64,000 nucleotides of DNA from Nilaparvata lugens (Eukaryota; Arthropoda; Insecta; Hemiptera; Delphacidae): the NCBI RefSeq assembly GCF_014356525.2, contig NC_052511.1, forward strand, positions 10,288,189-10,352,188. Direction: 5' to 3'. The notes under the pieces are model-generated. The model searched no databases and was not told the origin of the DNA. It saw only the letters and a list, made by a program, of their open reading frames with translations. Positions 37,862 through 51,448 of this stretch are shown piece after piece. Position numbers and translations under genes: made by a program. Numbering within the stretch: the stretch's first letter is position 1; every line of letters begins with the position of its first letter.

Positions 37862-38592
37862 GAATACAAAATAGTTTATTATGCTATAAAGAAATTTGAA
37901 ATCACATTATAATCTAATGTGGTGTTTTAGTTCAATGAATAATATGATTAGTTTCCTTTTTAGCTATAGATTCCGTACAGTAATGCTTCATTTTTTCAAG
38001 TCAAACATTTGGGAATTGAAATTTTAAATATGAGCTATGAGCCTACTACAGTGGTAGTATATTATGAAAATTTAATGTTTAAATAAGTAGGACTACAGTA
38101 GAAATAGAAATAATTATTGGTGGAAATCTATGATTTTCTAGAAGACTGACTCAAGAGATTTCATAAAATTTATTAAATATATTTCATCCTTGTTGGGACT
38201 ACATAGCAAGTTTTTGATTGCTGTTGATGTTGAATTAAGACATACCTCAATTATTTCAATAAATTAAGTAATTCTATCGGATGATAATATCTTTAAAATA
38301 AGTATGAATTTGAGTTGTTAATAATGAGACATTTCCAAAACAAATTACAAATTATATAATGTAGGGTATACATGAACAAAAAGCCTAAACCGATTAAAAA
38401 ACTATGGGTATTGATTGTTCGTATAAAATTTGTTGTTACTTGGAAAAAATTAGAATACAAAATAGTTTATTATGCTATAAAGAAATTTGAAATCACATTG
38501 TAATCCAATGTGGTGTTTTAGTTCAATGAATAATATGAATAGTTTCCTTTTTAGCTATAGATTCAGTACAGTATTGCTTCATTTTTATTCGT
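37862..38592. repeat. pair of ~145-bp direct repeats
   Basis: 37862-38005 and 38450-38592 match closely (GAATACAAAATAGTTTATTA, AATGTGGTGTTTTAGTTCAA, TTTTTAGCTATAGATTC), about 590 bp apart, with unrelated AT-rich DNA between. The unit contains a small palindrome, CACATTATAATCTAATGTGG. Confidence 0.88.
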
Positions 38593-38814
38593 GTTGCTAA
38601 ATTGTGCGAAATTTGGATCTTTTCATGCAAGCCCGACTGGATAAATTCAAATTGACAACTCTACGTCGACTGTGTTGTCGAATTGAATAGAACCTGTCAT
38701 ATGAGCTTGCATGAAAAGATTCAAAACCATCTTTCAATCTTCTTGACAATCTTCAATCTTTCAATCTTCTTGACAATCTTCAATCTGACAATCTTCTTGG
38801 CAACACGGATATGT
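38592..38814. mobile_element. foldback element with CGTGTTGC ends
   Basis: The outer ends CGTGTTGCTAA and TTGGCAACACG pair, as do GATCTTTTCATGCAAGC and GCTTGCATGAAAAGATTC. The right part has expanded by short tandem copies of CAATCTTCTTGACAAT. It abuts the second copy of the preceding direct repeat. Confidence 0.8.
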
Positions 38815-39904
38815 TCTCCAAGTATTAACTCATTTTATACAGATTATAGTTAGAGAATTATTGCAGAGAATAGTTAATAGGAAAATCATTTTAGAGACTG
38901 TTTCAAGCCTTGAAAATGACAAGCATGGTTGTGAACAGGGCTTGACGGAGAGCAACCAATGATAACGAATGCGGTAGAATAGGCAAGCCAACAGGTAGGA
39001 TGCGCCAGAGGGCATTTTGAAATTCACAGGCATCGTTCCGTTTCATCTCATTGGTGGCTGGACGAAAATCAAAACTGGGAATAAATATTTTAATTGCCTG
39101 TCAATGAAACTGGACATGCAATGGAACCGAAAAGGAAACTTCTGACGGCTCCTCACAGGATTTGTTTTTATTTTTAATAATATTTCCCGCTGTTCCTTCC
39201 TCTTCAAGATCCTCTGTCATTCACTCACGATGTTCTTTATTATTTTTCATCTTCCTCTGGACATCCGTCTCTCTCAACGGAGCAGTCATCTTTGTTGCCT
39301 ACACCCATCTCATTGGTTTCTGTTTTGCTTTCAACTATGGCAATACAATTTTCATTGAATCGATTCTTTTCGAATTCTTATTTCTCTTCAAGTTTCTCAC
39401 TGTCCCTCTCTCTGTCTACCTCACTGTTTTTCTCTCTCTCTCTTCCTCTAGAGAGGGCCGGCTGCGCCCTAACTTCGCCCTGCCAGGTTTTTTAATGGAG
39501 GCAGCTAATCAATCAATCGATCTATCTGCGCTGTAACTTCACCCTCCTAGGTCAAAAATAAAGGCAGTCATTCTATTTTATCCTATTATTTCTGAATGAA
39601 GGATATTATTTTATATCCTCTTCGAAGAGTGGACCATTTCTGTTGAAACACCGTCAATGTATGATGCACAATAATTACAATACAATATTATATCATCGAT
39701 TTACAAATTGCATTCTATCTACATTCTAAATAATACTTTTTCATACTTTGAATAATTAGCAATACTGTCATTCTTTATTGATTCATACAATAAGTAAATC
39801 ATCAAAATGATAGGGAGAGAAAAAATAAGGTAACCTTGTGCTATTTCTGTCCCAGACTTAGATAAGGTTAGTAATTCATAGTAAATTAGTGTAGGAAGCT
39901 ACTA

Positions 39905-40179
39905 CCATAAAGAAACAATAGCGTAAGTAGATATCCCATGGTATAGGGCGTTTATGCCGCAACTTTTACTGTTATCTCAAGCCGATCACTGTTGATTATT
40001 GTCGAATTTTACTGTTTTGTTGGGGTGAGAGTGTATGAACGGCACAATATGAGAGACTACCAGTGTCACACAGCTTCACAGGAAAGAATTACATAAACTA
40101 TCGGCTTGAGATAACAGTAAAAATTGCGACATAAACGCCCTATGCCATGGATATCTACTTATGCTATTGTTTCTCTATA
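39905..40179. mobile_element. foldback MITE family A (copy 2)
   Basis: The left end CATAAAGAAACAATAGCG and right end GCTATTGTTTCTCTATA are inverted. Inner arms are as in the other copies (AGTAGATATCCCATGGTATA). CTACTAC flanks both sides as an apparent 7-bp target duplication. It is preceded by a minus-strand dispersed tail (39775-39870). Confidence 0.9.
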
Positions 40180-40189
40180 CTACTACTAT

Positions 40190-41540
40190 ATTGTAACTTA
40201 CATGAATAGAAAACTGTAATCTGAACTAATCTAATCAAACTCTATTAAACTATCTCTTCCCCATGCCTTGAAAAGGAATAGTTCCGTACATTAATCATAG
40301 AGCAAGATGGTGTTAAATCTAAATTCTATTAAAATATTCGAAAAATGCTAAATTCTACATCATGAAGTTGAGTACATTCATTTTGCGAATGATTTCAAAT
40401 TCTTCATGTATAACATGCTTAACAGTTTCTCACTCGACATCGCGTGTTGGTTCGTTGCGGGAGTGGGAGAGAGACAGAATGAGTGTGGAAGAGTGTGAAA
40501 GTGTGAGAGAGAAGGGACTCAGGGAAGAGGTAAAAATGCAGCAGCTGAATTGAAAGTTAAGTAGAGGCTGTCTCCTCCAACTAGCAATTTTCAACTAGAA
40601 ATTCCAATCGTGTGCATACAGCCATGTTTTATATTCTAGTCGAGAAAAGTCTTCCGGAATTTTATTTATGTGTTTCCTACATCAGCTTTCCTCAGGTATA
40701 ATTGGCTTCTAATAAATTTGCAACTGCTAATCGTCCAATATTAACAAAAAAACGGGAATATTTTGTATGAATGAATGGAAGGAAGATAATAATTATTGAA
40801 TGCTGGAGAAAAGTGTTCAGATTAGTCTGAATCAGAGGTTTGTAGCACCTGAATTTGAGCGTTCAGGAAGGGTAATCTACAGATGGAGCGGATAATAGTA
40901 AATATTATATACGTTGAAAAAATACTAATTCTATTTCTTAACAAGTAGAATGAGTTCAGAAAAAAAATTGTTGAGACGGAGATTTTTGAAGAATACCTAG
41001 TAACTAAATTCTTGAATATGTTTGAACGACTACCTATGTTTTGGATTTATTTCATAAGCATTTTCATTTGAGTTCTGAATGTATTTCACTGCTGTTTGCA
41101 GACAAGAAATCAACTGTATAACGGAATTTGTAATGTGAGTGGAGTGATGTAATTGAATAAAACTTTATTTGATTCGACTAATAGACTAGTAATGGACTTT
41201 TACACATATACAGTTTAGATTTTTGAAAAGAGAGTTTCTTGAGACAATAGATTCATCAAATATTCCACAATTTACAAGAATTTCATATCTTTATAATAAA
41301 GGAGAAGGTATTATTTGCTCTAAAGTCAAGACTGTAGTTCAATATAACAGCTCAACGATTTTTGAGCTGTAGCCAACTACTTCACGGAGGAGATCAATAA
41401 TCATCCAAATTAGAACGATGTTCTGATTTTTTCGTTCAGTCTAAATTGATCGATGATCGGTCTCCGCCAATTTTGATATTACTTTGTTGCCAATCTTCCA
41501 TCATTCTCGATCATGTGGGTGCTATTTTATTGGACAGGAA
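40190..41540. other. AT-rich intron, no gene seen
   Basis: A short GAGAG/GTGTGAGAG stretch at 40460-40515 is the only low-complexity feature. Confidence 0.5.
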
Positions 41541-41569
41541 TAACAATATTCAAAATATTATGAGTCGAT

Positions 41570-41955
41570 TATTGAAGGGAGACGAAAGAGGCCATGGAGA
41601 ATGCTGAGAGAAGAGAGATGCAATTGAGCAAGATGGGAGACAAGAGAGAAAATAAATAGGGAAGAAAGGATCAATAGCAGAAAAAAGATGAGTGTGAGAT
41701 TCTGTAAGTGGAAGTGAGAGAGAGTTAGAGCACAAGAGAAAAATTAATAAATAAGAGATGAAAAGAGGAAACTTCAATAGAATAATAACGATGGTATGGT
41801 GAGTGTATGAGTTAACAAGGGTGGTAGAAATTAGAACACTGGAAGTAGAGTGACCCAGAGGAACAGCAGAAAATGGAAGAGCAAAGGAAAAGACATAGAG
41901 AAGAGGAAGAGGAAGAAGTAGAAGAAGAAGAAAGCAGAGATAAAGATAGAGGATA
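41570..41955. repeat. purine-rich low-complexity region
   Basis: GAGAG, GAAGAGG and AGAAGAAG runs with interruptions. At 42030-42110 the bias switches to CTCTCTTTCTCC with a ~35-bp unit (CCCTTTCCACCTCATCTCTC) present twice. Confidence 0.8.
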
Positions 41956-42879
41956 GGATGACGATGATTTCAATTACATATTCAAGGTGTAATTTTTATT
42001 TACAAAATTATCTGCTTCTATCGTGTTTCTCCATCATTCTCTCCCTTTCCACCTCATCTCTCTTTCTTTCTCCCTTTCCACCTCATCTCTCTTTCTCCTC
42101 ATTTTCTCCTTATCAACCAAGAAACCAGATTGTGACCTTGAGCAGTGATGGGAGGCAGGCTGTTGGTTGGATGTTCTGCCACCTCTCAACCCGTTCAATC
42201 CACTCTGAGAATTTGAGTTATAGCCTGAGCTCTGCAGCGGTGGTCCATCATTTAGCTTATAACTTAGCATCCTAATATATCATGTTTATTCCTATAGTTC
42301 CGCTGCCTATTCTTGCCTCCTGCCGGAATACTATATACTTAGAATCAATTCACGCTATACGATCCCACCAAAAATATCTGCTATTCTTGAACCACCTCTA
42401 TATTTATTCTCATCGATGAATATACATATATATACAAATACACTTGTGTTTTTGTGTCTTTGACTGCATCCAGCAACATCGAATATATATTTTTAAATAC
42501 ATATACATATCCTAAAAACAATCATATATTTATTACACACAATATATACAGAGCCTATACACATATCTGTGCATTCTAACACCATATACATAAATATACT
42601 TCCAATAGATTCACCCGTGCCCCTTGTCAAATAAATATCGAACTGCCGATCGAGATTTATGCAATAAAATACAGGGAGCCAACAATTTTATATACGATCA
42701 CTGATTTTAACTTATCATTATAACAGGTATGTTTGTTGTGGAAATGAGCTATGATGCAAAAAATGGTGAGATTATGTTGATCTCTATCAGGATTCACTGT
42801 TTGAAACTACTGAAATGTATTGTGAATTAAGGAGTAGATGTGGAAAATATCAATGGAAAATACATCAATGAAACCGTTA

Positions 42880-43470
42880 TCCTATTATATCAAGCGAGCA
42901 ATTTCTGTATTTATATATCTGGTTAATTTTATATCTGGTTATTTTTATACCTGTTATTTTTATATCTGACTATTTTTATACCTGGTTATTTATGTTTAAC
43001 GGATCTCGAAAACGGCTCTCACGATTTCCACGAAATTTGGAAGATAGTAGTAGGTTTATGATATAAAGATTCGATTGCACTAGGTCTCATCCTTGAGGAA
43101 ACTCGCTCAACGACATTAAAAGTATAATTCATTCTTGGCTGAAACAGCAGTGGATAGTAAAAAAGTGAGTAAGCTTATGTGGAAAATCAAAATATGTTTA
43201 TATGTTTGTATTTCACCGGATCTCGAAAACGACTCTAACGATTTTCACAAAATTCAGAACATAGTGGGTTTATAATATAAAGATTCGATTGAACTAGGTC
43301 TCATCCCTTGGAAAACTCGCTGAAGGACATTAAAAGGATAATTATTAATCATCCTTGGAAAAACAGCTGATAATAATTATTTCGTCGTCTGTTGGTTATG
43401 GAAGTGAGTGAGCAAGTTCATGTGTGGTGGACTGTGTCAAAATTATGACTCAGCTGTTGAGCTTTTGAAA
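42880..43470 (+). mobile_element. two tandem copies of the ACCGGATCTCGAAAAC element
   Basis: Copy 1 (42880-43170) and copy 2 (43190-43470) share CGGATCTCGAAAACG, TTCGATTGCACTAGGTCTCA and a GAAAAACAGC...GTCGTCTG end. The first has an expanded ATATCTGGTTATTTTTATAC region. Confidence 0.82.
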
Positions 43471-44739
43471 TCATTCAATCAGGTACTTTGTGCCGGTTGC
43501 AAAAAAGCCGGGTTATTTATATAAAAGCCGGGTTATTCAATAAAAGAAAGCATAATATTCTTCGACAATGTTTAAATGAATCCATAGAATTTGACAAGAT
43601 CTACCATTCCGAATATGATTTAAGTTTTTATTTATTAGTAGATTTTACTATGGTATACAGTAATACTCAAAATAATATTGATACTGCTTCGACAATCTGG
43701 TTTCAATTTATAAAACAAACAAGGAAATCCTTGACTCATGACATGTCAGAATTTTGTCATGAATCATCCAGCTGTGAATTATTTATGGAGTTGGGACTAT
43801 TCCAGATCCAGTAGACCACATTCCAGCTTCCTTGGCATAGCAGCTTGGGCTGAGTCTGTCAGTCTGTAATGAGACTCTGCAGTGCTAATCCCACGTGCTC
43901 ATGATACCTTCTAGGTCATTGTTACTCTCAACAATATAATTAATTTTTTCATCGACGTAGACAACAATCACTGCCCACACGGTTATTTCGGAATACGTTA
44001 CTAGTTACTAGGAAGTGGAGTTTATCCAGAGGATAAGATCGATATACTATACACTAATGAAGATTTGTGAATGACCCTTTGGTTAGTTTTTAATCTTTAG
44101 TGAATTTCGAAAAAATAGAAGGGAAAGAGCTATTCGAGGATTCAAATCTGTTTGCCAGAAATCACCTTAATTCTCACATTTTTCCGAAATCTCTTGTAAA
44201 TCGATGGAGTGTTAGAATTGAAGATCTTCTTCTTCTTCTTGCTTTCATGGATTAGGCTTTTGCCTGTTCCGACTCACAACAGCATTCTACAAAAAATTTT
44301 AATGTTTTGGAGGAATATATTATATCTAAAATTTATAGCTTATACAAGTATAAAATGTTATTAATTTTGAATTTCTTTATCAGCTTGAATTGAAGATTGA
44401 ACTTTCAAATACTTAATATTGAACAAGATGGGCTAGTTAATTATCTAGTTTTTAACAATATGTGGGATATTTATTCTAAGTGTACTGTGCTCTCTAAGCT
44501 AGAAAATGTTAGGCTATACGTATTTGCAAACTTATTATCACTAAAAAATTTAAATTCGAATTTGAAAAACTAAGTTGAAGCTTTCTCAGAGAATATTTAA
44601 ATATCGAGGCACCGAGCTCCGCTCTGGGGTACAAAAGCATATAAAATTTATTACGAACGAAGAAATTATAATATATTTATAGTTCATACAGACAGGTTCT
44701 ATCTAATCACAGTGGATTGAGATTAATTCCCAGAGGAAT

Positions 44740-45205
44740 GCAAAAATTTCTCTCACAAAAGCAAGTTAAATTTTAATCCAAATCAGAGAAGACCATTTCA
44801 AAAAGATAGCTAATCAGATTGGTTCCACTGGAATTAATCTGGATTAAAATTTAACCGGCTCTTATACAACCGGCACTCTAAGTACCTGAATGAATGATTA
44901 CAAAAGTTCAACAGCTGAGTCATAATTTTGTCTCTGTTCCACACACATGTACTCGATCACTCACTTCCATCATCAACAGACGACGAAATTATCAGCTGTT
45001 TTTCCAAGGATGAATAAATCCTTTTAATGTCGTTCAGCGAGTTTTCACAGGGATGAGACCTAAGGCAATCGAATTTTTATATTATAAACCTACTATGTTC
45101 TGAATTTCGTGGCAATCGTTAGAGCCGTTTTCGAGATCCGGTGAAATACAAACTTCTAAACATATAAACAGAAATTGCTCGTTTAATAGTATAGGATACC
45201 ATAAT
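44740..45205. mobile_element. decayed foldback MITE next to inverted ACCGGATCTCGAAAAC element
   Basis: 44740-44880 carries GCCGG-family arms (CAAATCAGAGAAGACC and CTAATCAGATTGGTTCC, ending TTAACCGGCTCTTATACAAC). 44890-45205 is the element of 9540-9855 in minus orientation (GTTTTCGAGATCCGGTG, ending TTAATAGTATAGGATA). Confidence 0.78.
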
Positions 45206-45819
45206 ACCAATAAATCCAATTTCATATTTCTATTTCAACATTATAATTTTCAAGTGGGAAAATCAAATGAGATATTGTAATGAGACATCAACATTTATTC
45301 TCAGATGAGATTGGTTGGAAATTTTTATCTACAGTATATTCAAGAAATTCAACTGATGAATGAAGCGATTTTCGTTAAAAACCATGATTTTTTTATCTAT
45401 GAATTACCTTATGAAATAAGTTGATAATCAAAATAAAAGTTTCAGAAATGTTAATAGAATTTTACTTTTGAAGATCTGGTACTATTGGAAAGGTTCAAAC
45501 AAAAAATGGCGACAGAAATTTGACTCTGTAAGAATTTTACTTACAGAAATGTTTCATAGAATTCAGAACTTAAAGAATTCTGAATTTGAATAATAATGAA
45601 TGAACTGGATGACAGGTGAGTAGCCAAGGCTTCCATTCAAGAGAACGTTTACAGGATTTCTACTATGAACTGAATGAACCCAATTACAACTAGTATGTAT
45701 AGTATAATACAAGAAGAAGCTAATTTGATTACTTCTATTTGTTCAAATTTTTTCCAAGTGAATGATGTATAATTAAGCCTTGTTGAATTTTGATTTCACT
45801 TCATAAATCTCTTTTCTAT

Positions 45820-46110
45820 TCAGATATCAAAGTAGAGTTTACTGAGTGAAGGCAGTGAGATGCAAGCAAGCAGGTATCATGAGCACAATTAGGTGCAGGA
45901 ATAGCGGCAAAATGACGCTGAAACATGTTCAGAGTTGAACCGCTTCTCCGATCGTGATAAAAACTGTGGACTGTCCTATTTATCGAAATCAGCTCCGAGC
46001 TACAACCGATGCTAATTATAGAAATTATAAGCTTTCAAATTCCTGCAGCACAGCGCTTCACATTTGATCAAATTTTTGGCGGGAAATTTATCACGATTTA
46101 TTTATTTATA
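45820..46110. other. mixed-composition block, possible regulatory DNA
   Basis: Less AT-rich than its flanks and not repeated in the window. It has a Runt-type AACTGTGGAC stretch and ATTTATCACGATTTAT. No frame of interest. Confidence 0.3.
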
Positions 46111-46529
46111 CATTGATAGATACAATATAATTCTCAACCATGAATGATTGGGAGAGAAACAACAGGCTCAAAGCCCAAAACTGTTACTTTCCCAAATTTG
46201 GATAGAAATCATCCTAAAATAGGTTATGTTTACACTTCATAATTTTTGTCCAATTTTGAGTCCAATATATTTATAAACTCGGAATTAAGAAAAGTTGAAA
46301 ACTTAATTATAGATAAGAATACTTCACTAAATTACTTTACACTTCATGATTTGTCAGGTTCTTTTGAGAGATAAATGTATTTGAAGTCAAAGTCAGAAAT
46401 TAAACTAATAAACATGTTAGGTTGAATAAACATTATTTTGCAAGGCTTGTTTGACATCCGTTTGTAAAGATAAATATATATTCCAAAAGAGAGAGATTGT
46501 TGATATTCTATTCAAATTTCAATGGATTC

Positions 46530-47177
46530 AGGTGAGCCTATTACAGATTGTTGAAATTTATAAGTTACCAAGACTACAGTAATCACTTTTTTATCACATT
46601 TAATAAGATCGTAGAGAAAATATAGCATAAGAAGATATCCCATGGTATAGAGCTCTTATGTTCCAAATTTGACTCATTGTTAACTCATTACAAATTGTTG
46701 GAATTGGTAAGTTACCAAGACTACAGGAATCACTAATTCTCATATTTAATAAGACCATAGAGAAAATATATCATAAGAAGATATCCCATGGTATAGAGAG
46801 CTCTTATGTTGCAAATTTAACTTTTTGTTAACTCATTACAAATTGTTGGAATTGATAAGTTACCAAAACTACAGGAATCACTATTTCTCACATTTTATCA
46901 GACCATAGAGAAAATATATCATAAGAAGATATCCCATGGTATAGGGAGTTTATGTTCCAAATTTAACTGTTAGCCCAAGCCGACAGTCCTAGGGGTTCTT
47001 TTCGTGAAGCTATGTGACACTGGTAGTCTATCATACTGTTCCATTCTTACACTCTGACCCGGCCAAAACAGTAATAATAGACAGTAGTCGACAGTAATCG
47101 GCTTGAGTTAAATTTAAATTTGAAACATAAACGACCTATACCATGGGATATCTTCTTATGCTATCTTTTCTCTATAA
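46530..47177. mobile_element. family A MITE variant with triplicated left arm
   Basis: TAGAGAAAATATAGCATAAG and AGATATCCCATGGTATAG occur at about 46611, 46757 and 46904 together with the same flank (CATTACAAATTGTTGGAATT). An arm plus its neighbouring DNA was therefore tandemly copied (~145-bp period). The single right arm ends CTTATGCTATCTTTTCTCTA at about 47174. The interior (TGTGACACTGGTAGTCTATC) is inverted relative to the other copies. Confidence 0.85.
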
Positions 47178-47199
47178 TATGACTAAACTATTGATTTAG

Positions 47200-48925
47200 T
47201 ATGACTTCCTTATATTACATTTTGTATGGTTGAGAAGTTGATATTGTGGTAATTATTCATATTGTATAAAAAAGGTTAAGAAATTTTCTAAAAACCACAG
47301 AAATCTGAGGTTTTTGACAATTTCTTAGTCTTTCTCATTCAATTCCTTATATTAGCTTACACATTGATTTCTCATAAGAACCTTAGTCTATACCTACAGA
47401 ACAGGACTCTGAATACGAGAAAAATAATTGATAGTTGAATATCATGTTTGTATAATTATTTCGTTCATTTTTTTATCATCTTGTATTTTTAATATTGTAT
47501 AATGTGTTGAAAATATTGTATTGTGTAAAGGAGGCAAAATGACTTCCAGCCTGTTGTCTCCATTAATGAAAATTATTATTATGATCATTATTCCTCTATA
47601 GTATAACTAAACTATTGATTTATTATGACTTCCTTATATAACCCCTACATTAGTGGTTCCTCATTGGAATCGTAGACCTAGTCAATTTTATTTTTTTATT
47701 TTTATTTATTCTTTTACAATGCAAATGACACTAATGCAATTACATTATAGAAGATGAAATAATAAGGTAGTCCTTGTGCTATTTTTCTTCCAAATTTATA
47801 GGTGACAAAGTCCAAGATAAGGTTAGAATTTCACATGTGCAATTTTAATTAAATTTTAGTCCAAAATAAACATGAAAACTATAAATTTTGAATTTAGATG
47901 ACTTGAATTAATAAATTGATAAGTAATATTCCACTCAATTACCACTTGAAACTAATACTATCTAGTTATTTTAAAAAAATTGGAACCATTGAAGAAACAC
48001 AAACTTGTAAACACTAAAGCTCAGCTTACAATTTAGAACAGGACTCTAAAAATATAATAAATAATAATAATAAGTGAAGAATGGCCCACGTTTGTGGGTC
48101 ATAGATGAGGAATTTTCGAGCCGAGAAGATAACCTCTCATAGAGTCACTTGAAATCTATGAAATAAAAATTCCCTTTTAAACATTTTGATCAACGTTTTA
48201 ATTCAATTTTATCATCAGGGTGTGGATGCTAATAACTGTATAAAGAGAAGCAGAATATTTGATAGTAAAGCTGAATTGATTGAATTAAAACTAAAATATT
48301 TTACTGGAGATTTGATCGCAGTTTCCAGTGAAACCCACATCATATTCAACGTCTTAGGATTTGATTCAATGAGTGTTAAACATTTTCATATTTATCTAGA
48401 ATTTTGACCAGAGGCAAAATTTTATCTATAGCTAACTTCGTGATTCAACTAGCCCCGCTATAATAGTATATACAATACCCTCCACATAGAAACAAAACGC
48501 AACTGCATTTAGAAGCCTACTTGCTGTCTTATTAGAGAACAGATTATAATTTCCAACACAGGATCAGTGATTTATAGCCTGCAACCTTCTTAAGGGGGGT
48601 AAAAAACTGATAAAAGCTGTTCTCTATATTTACATCGTGATTATCGTTATATCGCCTTAGCTTCCAATAGAAAATAGTCCCTTCTCCAAAGGGGTATTGG
48701 TATATTTTTACTTTGACTGCACGGCGAACTCTGATTTCATCATTTTTATATTAATTCACGGTACTGAACTTCATGGATCCATCGAAATGTTGTACAATTT
48801 GAATTGATTTGCTAACAAGAAAATCATGAAATCTTTCAATGAATCTGCAAAGAGTTTGTAGGAGGTAGAAACTTTGTTACCAATAGCCAATAGGAAATTT
48901 CCTTTCTTTAGAGGCTTTACTACTT
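47200..48925. other. AT-rich intron, no gene seen
   Basis: A dispersed-tail copy (minus, 47695-47830) is the only recognisable element. Confidence 0.5.
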
Positions 48926-48929
48926 TATA

Positions 48930-49152
48930 TTTATAATAATTATCAAAAGAAAATCCCAATTAAATGCTGTAAATCACCCCGAAGACTTCTGCTACAACAA
49001 ATATTAACAACAGGTTAAACAGCTAGATGGAAATTAGATGAGCGCTAATATATGTTTCATCAGCCTAATTATTTGTCAGCCCGGGAATCGAACCCAGTAC
49101 CTCCTAATTGCCGGTCAGGAATGCTCACCCTTACAACAAACTGAAAATCTCT
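48930..49152 (-). mobile_element. tRNA-derived SINE (second locus)
   Basis: The head (about 49080-49145) carries GGGTTCGATTCCCGGGCTG on the minus strand. The body matches the 25.5-kb copy (CATCTAGCTGTTTAACCTG, TCGGGGTGATTTACAGCAT). It is more diverged and lacks an obvious target duplication. Confidence 0.85.
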
Positions 49153-49159
49153 GTTTATT

Positions 49160-50275
49160 TCATTTTACCTACTCAGAATCATTTACAACTCGAGACAAAA
49201 TTTAATAAATATGAGAAGGTTAAAGTAATCTCCTGTTTCTCTTTTCTGAATAATTATTTTATATTTTTCCTTCATCAAATGAATAAATAATATTAAGTGG
49301 TTTCAAATATCAAGTCATAATTTTGTGGAGCTTGAAAAAAATCACTAAAATTGGTGTAACATCTAGATTCAATACTCATGTCTACATTAATTCATGATTG
49401 ATTGAACGATTCACAGACAATAACTCAATTAAAATACTCCTATATATCCCATATGTAGGGATATATACTCCTTAAATAATCATACTCCCATATATATTCA
49501 CACCAAATATTTTATTATGAGCCGATCTTTTATTCTCAAAGAGAATGTTACATGAATGGAGCACTACATTTAAATTTCGCTCAATTCAGATTTCAAATAA
49601 TTAGAACGAGAATAGTAAATCAGCTAATGGAATTCATCGAATACCTAATAAATGACGCAATTAAGTTATAGGACAAGTTAAAGTGTATAAAGACCGTTCT
49701 AATAGGAATCATGCGGGCATACATTATCACTTTTAATCAACACTGTGCACCAACTTGATTATACCAGTTGTTCAATCAAATCTCATGCAGGAAAGTCAAT
49801 CGAATTTAATTAATAGAACTGTACAATGTGTAAACATGTACTCACTCATTCATGAGTTGGAGAATCCATCTTTACACCTGCACTATATTTTACAATCTCC
49901 ACTATGAACATGGTGTTGTTAGCTTCTGTTTAACCTACAACCCTTATATTTATGGCATAATTTATTCATTGCTTCGAATCGTACTAAGCTATCACCTCTC
50001 TGACTATTAAACTAAACTGAAAACCGGCTAATGTATTATTGATATCAGTACTTCATACCTATTGCTTTTTATTGACTTGATGCAATATTTTACGATATGT
50101 TAATTGAGAGAAAACCACTAATTTAGCTGTTAAATGTTCTAATACTGGAACTATAACTGGCACTACTGGAACGACTGGCACTTATAGAATGATCCAATCA
50201 AGAATACGTACAGTATTCCTTAAATCACTCAACTCATAATATGGGCTAATTTATTCAAATTAATAAAAACAATAT
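49160..50275. other. AT-rich intron, no gene seen
   Basis: Nothing beyond short imperfect repeats such as CATATGTAGGGATATATACTCC near 49450. Confidence 0.5.
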
Positions 50276-50280
50276 AAGAA

Positions 50281-50412
50281 TTGTAGTTCTCTTTTATTAA
50301 AACATTTTTAAAATACATTAGTTAAAATGTTTTAATAAAGGGGACCTACAAGTTAATAAGTTAACACTTTAACTAATGTATTTTAAAAATGTTTTAATAA
50401 AAGAGTACTACA
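50281..50412. mobile_element. foldback element, ~46-bp arms
   Basis: 50281-50326 (TTGTAGTTCTCTTTTATTAA... ) is almost perfectly complementary to 50368-50412. A third partial copy of the arm lies in the loop. Arms are very AT-rich. Confidence 0.88.
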
Positions 50413-50680
50413 AGTTATTTTATTGATTCTAGTATTACTAATTATAAAATCTATTTATTCATTCAAGTTTCCATCAGTCCAGTATTATTAACATAATTAA
50501 ACATATTTCAAATGTTGATTGACACTATTAAAAATAAGCTATAAACCATAAAACACAAATGATTCAAAAAAATATAAAGATACATGACTTATTAAGAAAC
50601 TCAATTTGATTGTTTGGGAATTAATTCAACCTCAAATTGACTGACCCAAATAATTTTCCAGTATTTTATGCGGTTGTATC

Positions 50681-50836
50681 AAGGTGCGTACAGATATACG
50701 CGCCGCGAAGATGAGCAATTCACTTTTAATCAGTTGACTATATCTGTATTTTTACAGAAACGGTAAAATACAGATATAAAAAGCTGATTAAAAGTGAATT
50801 GCTCATGTTCGCAGCGCGTAAATCTGTACGCACCTT
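50681..50836. mobile_element. family B MITE, AAGGTGCGTACAGAT (copy 1)
   Basis: The ends AAGGTGCGTACAGATATACG and TAAATCTGTACGCACCTT are inverted repeats, extended by GCGCCGCGAA...GAGCAATTCACTTTTAATCAG arms. 156 bp, non-coding. Confidence 0.93.
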
Positions 50837-51279
50837 AAGACAATCAGAACATTTACAAACATTTTAACTCGCAATCGCTTATACTTAGTTCTTTATTCTT
50901 TATTGATTGATACAATAAGTACATCATCAAAAAGATAAGGAGAGAAAAAATATGGTAATCTTGTGTTATTCCTCTCCCAAACTAAGATAATGTTACACTT
51001 AGTCAGAAATAGGTTAGGTCTTGTAGTTATTCACTTCAAAACATTTTCAGTCCTTAATTATTTTCACAATGTAGATTCTGTAATTTTTGTAGATTTTCTT
51101 GATAATTTGTACTCTGAACTTATATTTCGTTAGAGGGCATGGATGATTCTAACCTATAGTGAGATTCTGCTCTTAAAAAGTGAGCATCAAAACAAAATTT
51201 TTTATCCTTGTCTTTCATTGGTCAAAGTATATAGCTCAATCCTTTTCGAACTCTGCAAGGATTTGTCAGCTGTGCTTTA

Positions 51280-51448
51280 AAGGTGCGTGCAGATATACGC
51301 GCCGCGAACATGAACAATTAACTTTTAATCAGCTGACTATATCTGTATTTTTACAGAAACAGTATAAGATATAGATATAAAAAGCTTGGCATCAGCTGAT
51401 TAAAAGTAAATTGCTCATGTTCGCGGCGCGTAAATCTGTATGCACCTT
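51280..51448. mobile_element. family B MITE (copy 2)
   Basis: 169-bp partner of the preceding element. It retains the CTTGGCATCAGCTGATTAAA segment that copy 1 has lost. A dispersed tail (minus, 50885-51000) lies between them and a plus-strand tail follows at 51650-51745. Confidence 0.93.

Noticed and set aside
43488..43814. 108-codon plus-strand frame as a gene
   Set aside because: It starts within a GCCGGTT-family MITE remnant, has no recognisable domain and is in AT-rich intron.
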